Of a stretch of DNA of 64,000 bases, positions 10,206-20,605 are shown piece after piece. Position 1 is the stretch's first letter. Every line of letters starts with the position of its first letter. This DNA comes from Lobosporangium transversale (taxonomy: Eukaryota; Mortierellomycota; Mortierellomycetes; Mortierellales; Mortierellaceae), in NCBI RefSeq assembly GCF_002105155.1, contig NW_019029061.1, positions 1 through 64,000 on the forward strand, given 5' to 3'. Under the pieces are notes generated by a model that had not been told where the DNA came from, searched no databases, and saw only the letters and a list, made by a program, of their open reading frames with translations. Both the position numbers and the translations under genes were made by a program.

Positions 10206-10309
10206 ATCCTTCCTGGATTCTAGCATAAGGTATATCGTGATACGCCGATATAAATATGAGCGTAATTCACGACTAAAACCGAAATATTATTATTCATATG
10301 CAGACTAAA

Positions 10310-10530
10310 AGTGAACAAGGGCATCAAAAAATTCAATAATAATAATTGTAAGATCTTTCTCATACACCCCTTAAACGGTATGTAATAAAAAAAATATAAA
10401 GTAAAAAGTAATTAAACATAAAAAAAAAACCAAAGCAATAAAAGTAATAAAGATGATACAAGTAGTAAAAGAAGTAGAAATAATAGAAGTCATAAAACGA
10501 TAAAAAAATAATAATAAAAGTACCCAGAAA
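10310..10530 (-). repeat. Dispersed repeat R1, short inverted fragment
   Basis: Positions 10,345-10,385 (gtaagatctttctcatacac followed by cccttaaacgg) are the reverse complement of about 3,015-3,055 in the long R1 copy. A-rich low-complexity sequence continues to 10,520, as in the R1 copy at 5,800-6,450. It directly joins R3 copy 2. Confidence 0.55.
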
Positions 10531-10760
10531 GACAGAAACAGGAGGAAATCAAAAAAGCAAGTCTCTGCGAGTCGCAACAGTGAAGGCGTATATCCAAAAA
10601 AATTTGGCCCAGAAGAGGCAAGAGCACACGACCCTGCCGCTAAAACCCGTATGTATCAGACTCTTTGCCTGCCTGCAGCGGAGCAGACAGCCCAGGGCGC
10701 ACCACGTGGAGGTGGTCTGGTTGCGCGCCCCAAAAAATATGTTAAGTCCTACAAGGGAGA
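10528..10760 (+). repeat. Dispersed repeat R3, copy 2
   Basis: A direct match to 6,855-7,215 with an internal deletion. The block 10,657-10,733 is identical by eye to 7,121-7,197, while the flanks diverge. Short derived frames are not supported as genes. Confidence 0.7.
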
Positions 10761-11101
10761 CTTGCAACGCAAGCACCCAAGCTGAATCCTTAACTATGAA
10801 AAGTGCCGCCACAGTACACATGTGGTACAATATGCCTCTTTGAGAGCTACTGAAATAATAAAGGGGGGCAAGGGGCTGGTAGTATTGTAAAGCTATATAC
10901 GGACATGGAACTTCCATCTCAGCAGCCACTGCAGAACAGAGAAAGTCCTAAGTGCATTATGATATAATACGCCTTAGTCCTGGTTCTGCAGAGGTGAGGG
11001 CTCCTAAAAGCCCTGACAAATGCTGCCAAGAGGCTTTTTACACGAAAAAGTTAAAGAAGGGGTCCACAAAGCAGCTCCCATCGAGACACACTGTAGCGAC
11101 A

Positions 11102-11103
<2 letters not shown>
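10761..11103. other. Unassigned spacer between R3 and R1 fragments
   Basis: Nothing recognisable is seen. Short open frames are present without any familiar motif. Confidence 0.35.
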
Positions 11104-11133
<30 letters not shown>

Positions 11134-11710
11134 TTTAAGAAAGAGAGAAAAAAAAAAAAAAAAAATCGACTTGATTTGCTATTGAGGAGTGACGATCGGG
11201 GATCACCACTCTTCGCTGCAAAATCAAGCCAGCTCCGCCGTGAAACAGAGCCTGTCAAGCGCTCGGCTATGCTTAGGGAATTAACCAGAAGCAGTGCCTC
11301 AGCTTGGATAGGAGAAGCGGTCAATGAAGGACCGAGTCTCTTCATTTCGCCTTCTCAAAGGTGGAAAGACTTCTACATGAAAAGATATCTGTTTTCGGAC
11401 CTCTTCAAAATTTAAGATGAGTACTAACTTCCCCATACTGGTGCAAGGTTTGCATGTGTTTGCCATACCAGCCCTATAAATAAAATTAATCTGTCGGAAC
11501 TGGAACTCATTAGTACCTACCTTACTCGGGACGATGTTCTAGGTAATGGAAAGTGGCTCATAAAAATTAAAGCGGTCACTCCCTCTACGCTACCAAAAAA
11601 ATAGCCTGCCTCAGTTGGAGGAGATTATAATAGAAAGAGCGGGCAACAGATATACTATCTAACCCCGTGACACTATACTAGCTGTAGAGCCCAACCTTAT
11701 AGTGAATAGA
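11104..11710 (-). repeat. Dispersed repeat R1, third major inverted copy
   Basis: Same orientation as 8,541-9,160 and similar throughout, including the preceding T-run/A-run pair (11,104-11,165), agcagtgcctcagcttgg at 11,291 and tttgcatgtgtttgccatac at 11,450. A small deletion of about 13 bases near 11,334 distinguishes it. It ends near agcccaaccttatagtgaat at the border of the next inverted-repeat element. Confidence 0.75.
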
Positions 11711-12114
11711 GTTGACCGCAAAAGTGATCACGAAATGTTCTTTTTTCGACATTCATTTCTCATTCTCTACACCTCTGCTGCACAGGCAATGATAACTAAT
11801 AGTCATTTTATGCATGAGCCTCATGTAATATCATGCAAATTGTATGTTTACGATTGTCTTTACGGCAGTGAAGCTATCTTAATATTTAATCAGAGTATTA
11901 TCATAGTAAAGGCCGAAAAGTGATTAGTTGACATTCAGCGAAGCCATAATTATAATTCCCTTTAATGCTCCCGCAATGATCATTTCAGTTCATCTGAGAA
12001 GCAATTGAGATCAGGGAATGAGCATGTAGAATGTGGGCAAAGTAAATAAGAGGGACGTGGAGAATGAGAAATGAATGTCAGAATAAGATCATTCCGTGAT
12101 CACTTTTGTGGACT
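11709..12114. mobile_element. MITE-like element of about 405 bp with 55-80 bp inverted ends
   Basis: The left end (gaccgcaaaagtgatcacga at 11,712) is repeated inverted at the right end (12,060-12,112, reading tccacaaaagtgatcacgga on the minus strand). Similarity extends inward through gacattcatttctcattctc on both sides. Ends of the form ...ccacaaaagtgatcac are typical of fungal Tc1/mariner elements. The interior (11,790-12,030) has no transposase, so it would be non-autonomous. The TA target duplication is not clear because the outermost bases differ. Confidence 0.7.
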
Positions 12115-12813
12115 ACCGTAGCATACGAATAAAAATATCTACACAGACTACACCATATAGACACATATAGCATGCCTTCGGAGCCTCTCTTATGGTATAG
12201 ACGATATCTTACCGTTTGTGCTGAAAAATATAAAGACTCTGTAACAGTATATAGCCTTAAGCCTATAAAAAGGCTTGTTTTAATATTTATAATAAAATCA
12301 CCTTTTGTCTTCACTACCTATTACAGACTCCTATTGAGCTTTAGCTCGCATTACATTGCAAGTATATATCAGTCAGATTAAGCCATAGCACTGACTTGAT
12401 CATTAAACACTCTGTATGAAGTAGGATAATGTAAATGGATATTACATTAGACAGATTATAAAAGTAAATGAAGGGATATAGAAGCAGAAATTGACAAACC
12501 TGGAAAGTGATCTGCGAGAGAGGGAAAGCAAGGGCAAGGGGAGAAAGGTAATGGTTGATAGGTATGATATGTTGGTAGGCGTGATGGACTAAGGCTGTTT
12601 TCCACTAGTTCATTGAGTGGTCGAATAACATCCGCATGGAGTAATTGGGAACTAAGCAAAAGAGTCGCTTAGCTTGAAACAACAGACAATAAGAAGAAAG
12701 AGAAGTAAATAATAAAACGATGAATGAAAAATAAAGGGAAGAATCGAAGTGCTATATACTGTAGTAATGGAGGAGCGACCAATGACAACCTGGCAAACAC
12801 AACAAAGTGTACC

Positions 12814-12845
<32 letters not shown>

Positions 12846-15800
12846 TGAGAGATAAAGAAAAAAAAAAAAAAAAAAAAAGGCAAGCAATAGAAGGGTAGGA
12901 ACAGGTAGAAAAACTATCTGTTGAGGAGCGCAGAAGGAGGGGTTCGAAGAAAGTAATAAAAGAGAAGGCAATACCCATAAAAGGAAAATTTTATAGACTA
13001 AAAAAAATAAAATAAAATTAAGGGGCGACAAAGGACGGGGAAGGGTAGGTTCGAATTAAGCATGCAAGTCAAATGTCGTTGGCCAAAAAAGACAATAAAA
13101 TTTGGCTTGATTCGAGCCTAGGGGAAGGAGGAATTGAACAAAAAGTATGCTAAAGAGTTTGTGATGGTTAGGAATAGAGAAAAGCCTAAACTTGACAAAA
13201 GACGACTCAGCATGCTATGTGTGATATAATGGCGAAGATATAGCATATAAGCAAGCTTATCAAGGGTAAAAACAGTTGTGGTAAGGATCTCGAGCCCTGC
13301 AGTAAAATTATTGTATGCTACTAGTATTACGCTTTTTAACTAAAATACGCCTGGCTAGCAAAAAGAGCAGGAGGAGTGAAAAGCTGCCCGCTTTAGAGGG
13401 AGCACAATATTTCACTATATCGAGGGGCGAATACCCAACAGACATTAATATTAGAGCGCTATGGTAACGCATCCGTACTGTTATGAACTCATAGGAAGAA
13501 GTCTGTGACAGTTGAAGACAATAGAACAAGGAATAGTAACAGTGGTTATTTTATTCTCTTTTATGAGCTGACATATGGATGCATGCATGGCAGAGCAGAA
13601 TCCTTCGGAGTTAAATGATAACTTCCTAGCCAGGCGCTCTGTCCTCTGCTTTGTAGTAAGTCGGAAGACCGTTTTGTTTCCTAGGAGATGTTTATATATC
13701 ATGCCACCACATAAGGGGAGAAATAAAATCCAAAGAGTAAGAGAAAGTTATGCTATAGGGTATGTGGGAGACAGGAGGGTATTGGTTATAAGAAAAAAAA
13801 CGGTAGGAGATTGTGAAGAGTAGGACTAAAAAAGCTTTCGCTCAGTAGATGAATGGCGATTAAAACCACCAGCGCTCAGGTAACAGCAAATAGTACGCAT
13901 GTAAGGGTACTTCTAGAGGTGGAGAGATTTGTACAGGAGCTCGAGCCCTCTGGTCAGGTGCTGACATAATAATAGTAATATTACGCTCCTTAATTCAGAG
14001 CAATAAGATCATATATTCAATGCCGTGAGATGTACCTTCATTGTGGAAGTAAATAACAAAGCGTTTAAAGAAGGCAGGCAAGACGATAAGAGTACATGAA
14101 TAAAAACTACAAATGAAGGAGCGATGGCAGCCGAACTTTTGTTGAAACTCAAGTATATTTTCTATGTCCTTCACTCCTAGCAAAGTTACCCCATATGAAA
14201 AGAAAAGAAAAGAAAAGGGAACGAAGGAGAGTAAGAACGAGGTTATTTCTAGTTCCTTTGCTGGGAGTCCTTATATTCGATTGTAGGCGCTTTCTTTTTT
14301 CGCAGTCCATTCCGTCTGGAAGCAGAGTGCAGGGTGAAGAGGAGTTAGAGTGAGATGCATATATAGTAGAAATGAATGTTTCTTGGCTTAGAGAAGGGTT
14401 ATTAGCATAGTGGAGGATGCTTTACTTTCAGAAGAGGCTTCTGCATCACGTCACATCAAAAAGAAAGGTAATAGTAGAACTACGGACTATTAGTGCTGAG
14501 GATGGAATCGAATGCTAGTGTGGTTCTAACAGTTAAAAAAAAAAAGTCAGACTGGAGGATGGTAATATGGTGGCAGATGGAGGATGCAAGGGAGAGCGCA
14601 GCGTAGGTAATTTGGTTTATCAGAGCTGTGCTTTATAGATGAGGAGCTTATTGACAGTATTTTCAAAGTGTAGAACTAGAGTATATCCCATGAGTATCAT
14701 ACGCCTAGTGATCGAGGGGACGCAAAAAGAGTTTACCTCATGTCTTTAATGGCGTGGAAGAAGTGGATGGGGTTATTACATTCATCTCTGAGATAACAGC
14801 AGCGAGGCTCATAAACTATGAGCCGAAGCCTAATTGCTGTAAGCGCTGTGGGCTCAGATGGCTAACGCCATATGAAACATGGATGTTGTACACAATGAAA
14901 TATGCTGTAAAGGGATGTAAGGGATGTAAGAGAGGATGGAGCGATGTTGAATATGCTTTAGGGCCACGTCCTTTGCCAAGGGCTACCAATAGCACGGGGA
15001 AAGACCATGAAAGCTACACCGGTACGAGACAGCTTACGCACTTTAAAATAGAGCTCACACTTAATAAAAGATCGTCTTTTATCGCAGCCCCTGTGGCAGA
15101 AAGCCAAGCAGTTAAGCAGTTATCAAGCTCATTTTTGATAGTGATGGAAACAAAGGAATGACAGCGAAGGTGGCTAGGGCAAGAGCTAAAGTATTAAGAG
15201 GAGAAAGAAGCGCTGGGGCAGGATGGTAGGATCAGTAGGAAGATGCATTGAGACAGGACGATGTAATCAAAAAGAAAGAAGAGCTTGGGCAAGGGGATGC
15301 GGATATATGAAATAGACTTTCTTTAGAGATTGATCAGGACAAAGGAATGATGATTGGATCAGGAGAAGCTGGAAGGTCCGGTGGTGGACGGAGCACAGTT
15401 CACTTCTGGGTATGTTATAGAATGAGGCTAAATCTGCTCCGCAAAATGAGTGAAGCAAAGGTTACCTTTGTTAGAACTTTGCTTAAGCTTCTTTTAGATG
15501 TCTATTGCTGTACCATGAATGATAAGCTTGTTCCCTCCCTGCATTCATGTCCACAGTCTTCAGTGCCTGCCAGCGCAGGACCAGGATCAGTATTGGGACT
15601 ATAAGCTTAGCTCGAGTCTTCTCATCCTACCATTCCAATCAAGTGGTAAGACTGAAGGTCATACTCTACTGCCCATTAGGGTCAAGGCAAAGAGCATAGA
15701 GGGAACCTTAGATCGCCTGTTTACTTGTTTTGATTGATCAGTCGAACAGGGATACTGCAAGCTGGTGCTATCAAGGACTTTGGCTTTGAGCAAGATAAAG

Positions 15801-16560
15801 TATAGGAAAGTCAGAGCAGAGAAAACTGTTTTTATTCATTATATCTGGATCCGTCTTAATCTATCAAGGTGATGCAGACGCTTCGAGACCAAATTCGAAG
15901 AGGTCTGTTGTAATAGGTTGGTACAAAGGACAAAGGGGCTCGCTCGCAGGAGTCAATGTTTGGAGAGGAACCCTGTCTAAGGAGATTCATCCATGCTCTA
16001 TTTGGAGTGAGACTTCAGGATGGCAGCAGCCTTTGTTCTGGATGAGCTTGTTTTGAGTTGAGTTAGGCCTAGGAAGCCTTGAGGTAGGTTACATTAGGCT
16101 GCAGGAAGACAGGGTTGTCTGTCGAAAGTACAGCAAGGCAAACAGGGAAATGAGTCCTGTGTGGTTTGCAACAGGAGTTTAACTTGTTGTAAAAGTCTGG
16201 GCCAGCGAAGAGACGGACGAGCTGTCAGAGTTGATTAGAAGTATTGACAATGGGAGGATGGGATAATAGGATAGGATAATGGGCTAATGAAGATTGTTGG
16301 TTCATCGTGGGCAATGACGACTGTATGCTTCTAGGGACAGACGATGCGCGCCGCTAGATGAAGAAGCAAGGGTCTCGTGATAAGGGAAAGACTGGACTAA
16401 GGAACGAAGCACTCTCTTCTTTTTATCGCTGTCTAGCAGTGCTCAGCGAGTTTATTCCATTCAGCTCCAGAAATTGTTTTAAATTGTTTGTCATTACAAT
16501 GTTTGTGAAGTCAGATGATAAAGCAGGGATCAATCACCTAGAATACCACTTTTGTTTTTT
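12115..16560. other. Long stretch without a recognised gene
   Basis: No conserved protein, RNA gene or repeat copy could be identified. Two A runs occur at 12,813-12,838 and 12,857-12,878. The longest frame of interest is 14,754-15,161 (plus, 135 aa). It contains two CxxC pairs, in NCCKRCGLRW and KGCKGCKRGW, spaced like a small metal-binding site, but codon context, start and neighbours give no further support. The rest may be old, unrecognisable mobile DNA. Confidence 0.4.
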
Positions 16561-16745
16561 TCTTCTGTATACATCACACACGTCGCCCAAGTTCCTCAGT
16601 TTCTCAGTTCCTCAGTCCTCAATCCTTCGGTACAGCAGCATGCCACACAAAGCCAGCACTATCCAGGCAGGACAATGTGGCAGTCTCATGAACCAATGCA
16701 TGCTCTTGGCAAGAGAGGGAAATGGATCCTCAGAAGAATCTGAAA
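16561..16745 (+). pseudogene. Possible relic of a tubulin first exon
   Basis: Positions 16,639-16,683 begin ATGCCAC and translate to MPHKASTIQAGQCG, then SLMNQ. Gamma-tubulins start MPREIITIQ(A/V)GQCGNQ, and the IQAGQCG box is the nucleotide-binding N-terminal motif shared by tubulins. A pyrimidine-rich leader with tcctcag repeats (16,590-16,625) precedes the ATG, as in fungal 5' untranslated regions. After the motif the similarity is lost and the frame runs into a stop and a poly-T tract, so no functional tubulin is encoded here. This is either a truncated duplicate or a chance match to a 7-residue motif. Confidence 0.35.
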
Positions 16746-17669
16746 AGCTAGTAGTTGTAAATGTTTTTTTTTTTTTTTTTTCTTGCAGCAGTCAGCAGTA
16801 CTTTTTTTCTTTTTTGGTTCCATCTGTTCGGGCTAAGGATGAATATTCAACGCGATGCAAGTTAAATCTGCTTAAGAATGCTCAAGGGAGTGTACAGACA
16901 TAAACATGCGTTGTTAAAAGATGTCGCTCTCCCTCTTCTCTCTCTTGCCCACTCCTCTCTTGAGCCTTTTACAATGATTATCCATCTCATTTACAGGTGT
17001 TGATATGCCAACCTCTTAGAGTCAAAGCACCATCTTTCTAGTGGCGGAGATGAAGCAGAAAACAATTGATTCCAAGGCGATAGAGCAGGAGAGCGCAAGC
17101 CCATGGAGATTCAGGAGTAGTAGAGGGCAGAAGAAGGTGGAGTGGAGACGATGTACCAGAATGATTTATGATGCAGTATCCGACTACAGGAGGAAGGGAT
17201 TCTGGTTTAAGCTCATGCTAGCTTGAAAAAGGAAGCCGGCGCCACCCAAAGCCAATTCAATGGTTTTCACGAAGATTGCATGGAGTCGGCAGCATATTGC
17301 CAACTCTGTATGTTTGCCTAGACAGTTCAACAATCCAACTGGAAGGAGCTATTTGTCTCCAGCTTACTATCAGTAGATAACGTATTTTTATCATCAACAG
17401 GTAAGGCATTCTTATCAAAAGTTAAAAGGTTTAGAAGACAAATGAATGAGGTTGAGAGTCTAGCTTTCGAGAAATATTCCTCGATGGACTATAGTAATCA
17501 AGAATAATTCGTATACAGTATTATCTGTCCTAAACAAAATGTAAAATTTCACGTTGGTTGATGAGGTCTTTATGTATGTTGCATGTGAGCTGTTTATCAG
17601 AGGTCCCATTCTAGTCAAACTTTCTCTCATGTAAAAGTGTAAAAATATACAATGTCACGGTAAGGCAGG
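16746..17669. other. Unassigned region downstream of TRM4
   Basis: No gene is supported. A T-rich tract with a splice-acceptor-like tttttcttgcag lies at 16,764-16,790, and another tttacag at about 16,996. Both may belong to the decayed gene at 16.6 kb. A 61-codon plus frame at 17,041-17,226 shows no recognisable motif. The 3' end of TRM4 lies at the right border. Confidence 0.3.
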
Positions 17670-20605
17670 CTATGCAGTCTCTTCTTCCTCTTTTCCTGAG
17701 GCTGGCGCTCCTTCGTACCGATCTACCATCGGTGAATCATCTGCCGATAAGTCTGCCGATGTCTCAACATCAACATCCGCATCACTCGTTGTTGTTGCTG
17801 CTGCTGCTGCTGCCTTGGCTGCTGTACCCTTGGCTCCACCTTCAACCACATGAGGAGAATCCACACAATCAACACCCAATCGCATAGCAAGACTCCGGCG
17901 CTCTTGTTTATTCAGTAACATATTGAAACTGACTTGAGCCTTCCAAACCGGGAAGACTAATTTACTCTTCACAAAACCAGTAAGGCCCTGACCTTCCCAT
18001 CGAGGATTAGGCTGGTCCTTGTCCTCCTCCAATTCTGGATCAAATTCAAAGATGCAACATCCTGTAGGCAAAGCCGTCAAACGTTCCTGAATACTTTCTG
18101 GGAATTCTGAAATTTTGGGATAAGGTGCTTGAAGTAATGTGATAACTTCCTTGAGTTGAACAGCCATCACACGTGCGTCTGAAACAAACTGGCGCATCAT
18201 GGCAATACCCTCATTATGAATCCTGAATGTACATTGTGCAGGCGAGTTGGAATCCTGACGAATAAACGTCCTCACTCCCGTATTCACCACCTGAGATTGA
18301 GGCAAATCATATCGCCAAAGGCAAAAGAAAAAAAAAGAGGAATGTCGTCAGTGAATTGCTCTCGCCATAAAATGGCGATAACGCATTTGATTTCTTGTAT
18401 CATTTACCTTCAAACGATGAATGTCTTCTGATTTGAGGATATTCTTGACAGCCTCACTAACAAAGTAGATCGTCTTATTCTTCTCGCCTTCTGAGCGGAC
18501 TAAAAACTGGTCTTTTGGAAAATCTTCATCCAGTCCATAAAATTTGGAAAATAGTTCCACATCCCCATTCTCAGCATCCAAGAACAAAAATGGCTCCTCC
18601 TTTGGCCCAGGGGCACCAAATCGCTCGGCACGTGTCATACGAGCTCTCTTTACAGGTTCTGAACCCTGGCCACCAGCTGCAGATGAATCTAGCTTGTGCT
18701 TATCTCCTGCAACGGCAGCAGCTTCCTCTCCTTCAGACGCCATAGCATTCTCATTTTCCTGTACTGCCACCTTTTCTTTCACAGATCGAGAGGAGTTGGG
18801 GACAACGAATGGTGCTGTCTTTTTGAAAACTGCGACGAAAAATCCCCCAGTATTCTGCAAGTGAGGATAAATTCGAAGACTAGACAATGAAGACGACAAT
18901 ATTTAGCATACGTTAGTGATATGACTAAAAAAAAAAAAAAAAAAAAAAGTTCTGACCAATTGAGTATTAGTAGTTCGAAGTCCTTCCTACGTACCATCTC
19001 TCTAAGTGTAAATTGTCTGCATTACTAGGTGGCCACATGCTTGGATAAAATCTGCCTCTGGCATCCTTTGGAATGTCCTCAAATTTCTCCATTATTTGAC
19101 CATCCTTCGTAAAGACCTTCCAGTCTGACAACCCAGGACGACGCTTCAACTGGGGCAACTCATTGCTGACATCCACCAGTTCTAATGTTCCATTCGCACG
19201 GTTCAAAATCTCTGCAACAACAGCTTCATTTTCCATAGGGTTAAACGAGCAGGTCGAGTAAACAATGCGTCCTCCAACTTTTAGCATCTGAACGCCACGC
19301 TGTAGAATGTTGACTTGGGTATGATGAAGTCCCATAGCGCCTCCATGAGTCCAATTAGTCCAGATCATTGGATTCTTACGCAGAGTAGCATCGCCACTGC
19401 AAGGAACATCTGCCAAGACACGGTCAAATTCAAAAGGAATAATATCGCCTGCTTTGTTTGGCGCAAGTTTCAAAGAGGGCATCAGTGAGGCATCATGATT
19501 GGTGACAATTAAACAAGGACTCTGAAGACGCTTGGTCTGATGGATCAACATATGACTGCGTCTGTAATCTGCATCATTGGCCACAATCAATCCAGCTGTC
19601 AGTTTTTTCAAAAAAAGAAAAAAAAAAAGAAAGTGAAGCATGCGAATCCGAAGAAAACACTGTGTTAGAGAGGATGACGGATAAGCTCAAATTTGTCAAG
19701 AAAATACGCCCTCCTAAAAAAGAAAAAGAACATGACACCTACATGGAACGACCTTGTATTGTTCATTGGCGTGAACCATCTCAATAATCTGGGCAGTCTT
19801 TGATCCAGGAGCAGCACACATATCCATGACCTAAGTATGTATAACGCTTTCAAAGTCAATTTTTCATCATAATACTGAATAAAGATTTTTTTTTTTTTTT
19901 TTTTTTTTTGCTTGAACCGCATTCAAACTAGTTAAGTTGATCTCCAATAGCCCTACAGTATGAAAGCCTCTAATCCAGATCTTGACTTACCCAATGCTGA
20001 GGCTGGACATCCAAGAGAAGAGGGGGGATCATACTGACAGCCTCCTGACGCGAAATGTTGCCGACCTCTGTTTCAGCGACGAGGAACTGATGAAATTTAG
20101 TATACTCGGGACTCTTCTTCAGCAGAGTACGTGAGACATCGAAGTGCCAGCCGAGCTCATCAGGATACCAAGGCAAAGGACGAGGAGGATCAGCCACGAC
20201 ACCATCGACTGAAATATTGGCCAAGTGCGGAACAAAAGCATTCTTGACTGTGTCACGGATCTCTACAGCATGGCTACAGGCCGAAATTAGTCAAACACAA
20301 CGTCAGTTCCAGTAATGACATGGCGGTAGTCTTTTTTTTATTTTTTTATGAAAAAAAAAAAAAAAAAAAAAAAAAAAGTTAGTTGCTGATCATTACCTGC
20401 GTGTACCAGTAATACGGAAAGTAGTAGGGAGGGTAACTTTGAGATGTTCCCAAAAGATGGGCCACTCCTCATCGGACATAATCTTTTGTGCCTTGTAGTA
20501 CTGCTCCATTTGCTCATTCTCCTTCTTGACCTCAGCGTAGCCCTCGCTGGGATCACGCTCCTTACGAGGAGTTGCATTCTTCCTCTTTGAAAATCGTCGA
20601 CCCAT
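17670..20605 (-). CDS. TRM4: tRNA (cytosine-5)-methyltransferase, NSUN2/Trm4 type
   Basis: Methylates cytosine-5 in tRNAs using S-adenosylmethionine, in the nucleus. Six exons give a 757-residue protein with every join in phase: 20605-20397, 20273-19991, 19830-19743, 19595-18995, 18879-18408 and 18290-17670. The ATG at 20605 is chosen because MGRRFSKRK followed by a basic N terminus matches the family. Visible motifs are ISRQEAVSMIPPLLLDVQPQ, DMCAAPGSKTAQ (SAM-binding motif I), ADVPCSGDAT (Cys259) and YSTCSFNPMENEA (Cys309). The two cysteines are 50 residues apart, as in human NSUN2, and act as release and catalytic nucleophile. An NTGGFFVAVF segment and a C-terminal PUA-like region follow. 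The tail is acidic (ending GKEEEETA). Length agrees with Trm4/NSUN2 (about 680-770). Introns 1, 2 and 4 contain long A or T runs. The family is certain; exact splice points are inferred. Confidence 0.95.

Noticed and set aside
12652-13031. Two overlapping hydrophobic minus-strand frames (108 and 120 aa)
   Set aside because: They consist mostly of Phe/Leu runs encoded by two A tracts; there are no motifs and overlapping frames are equally open.
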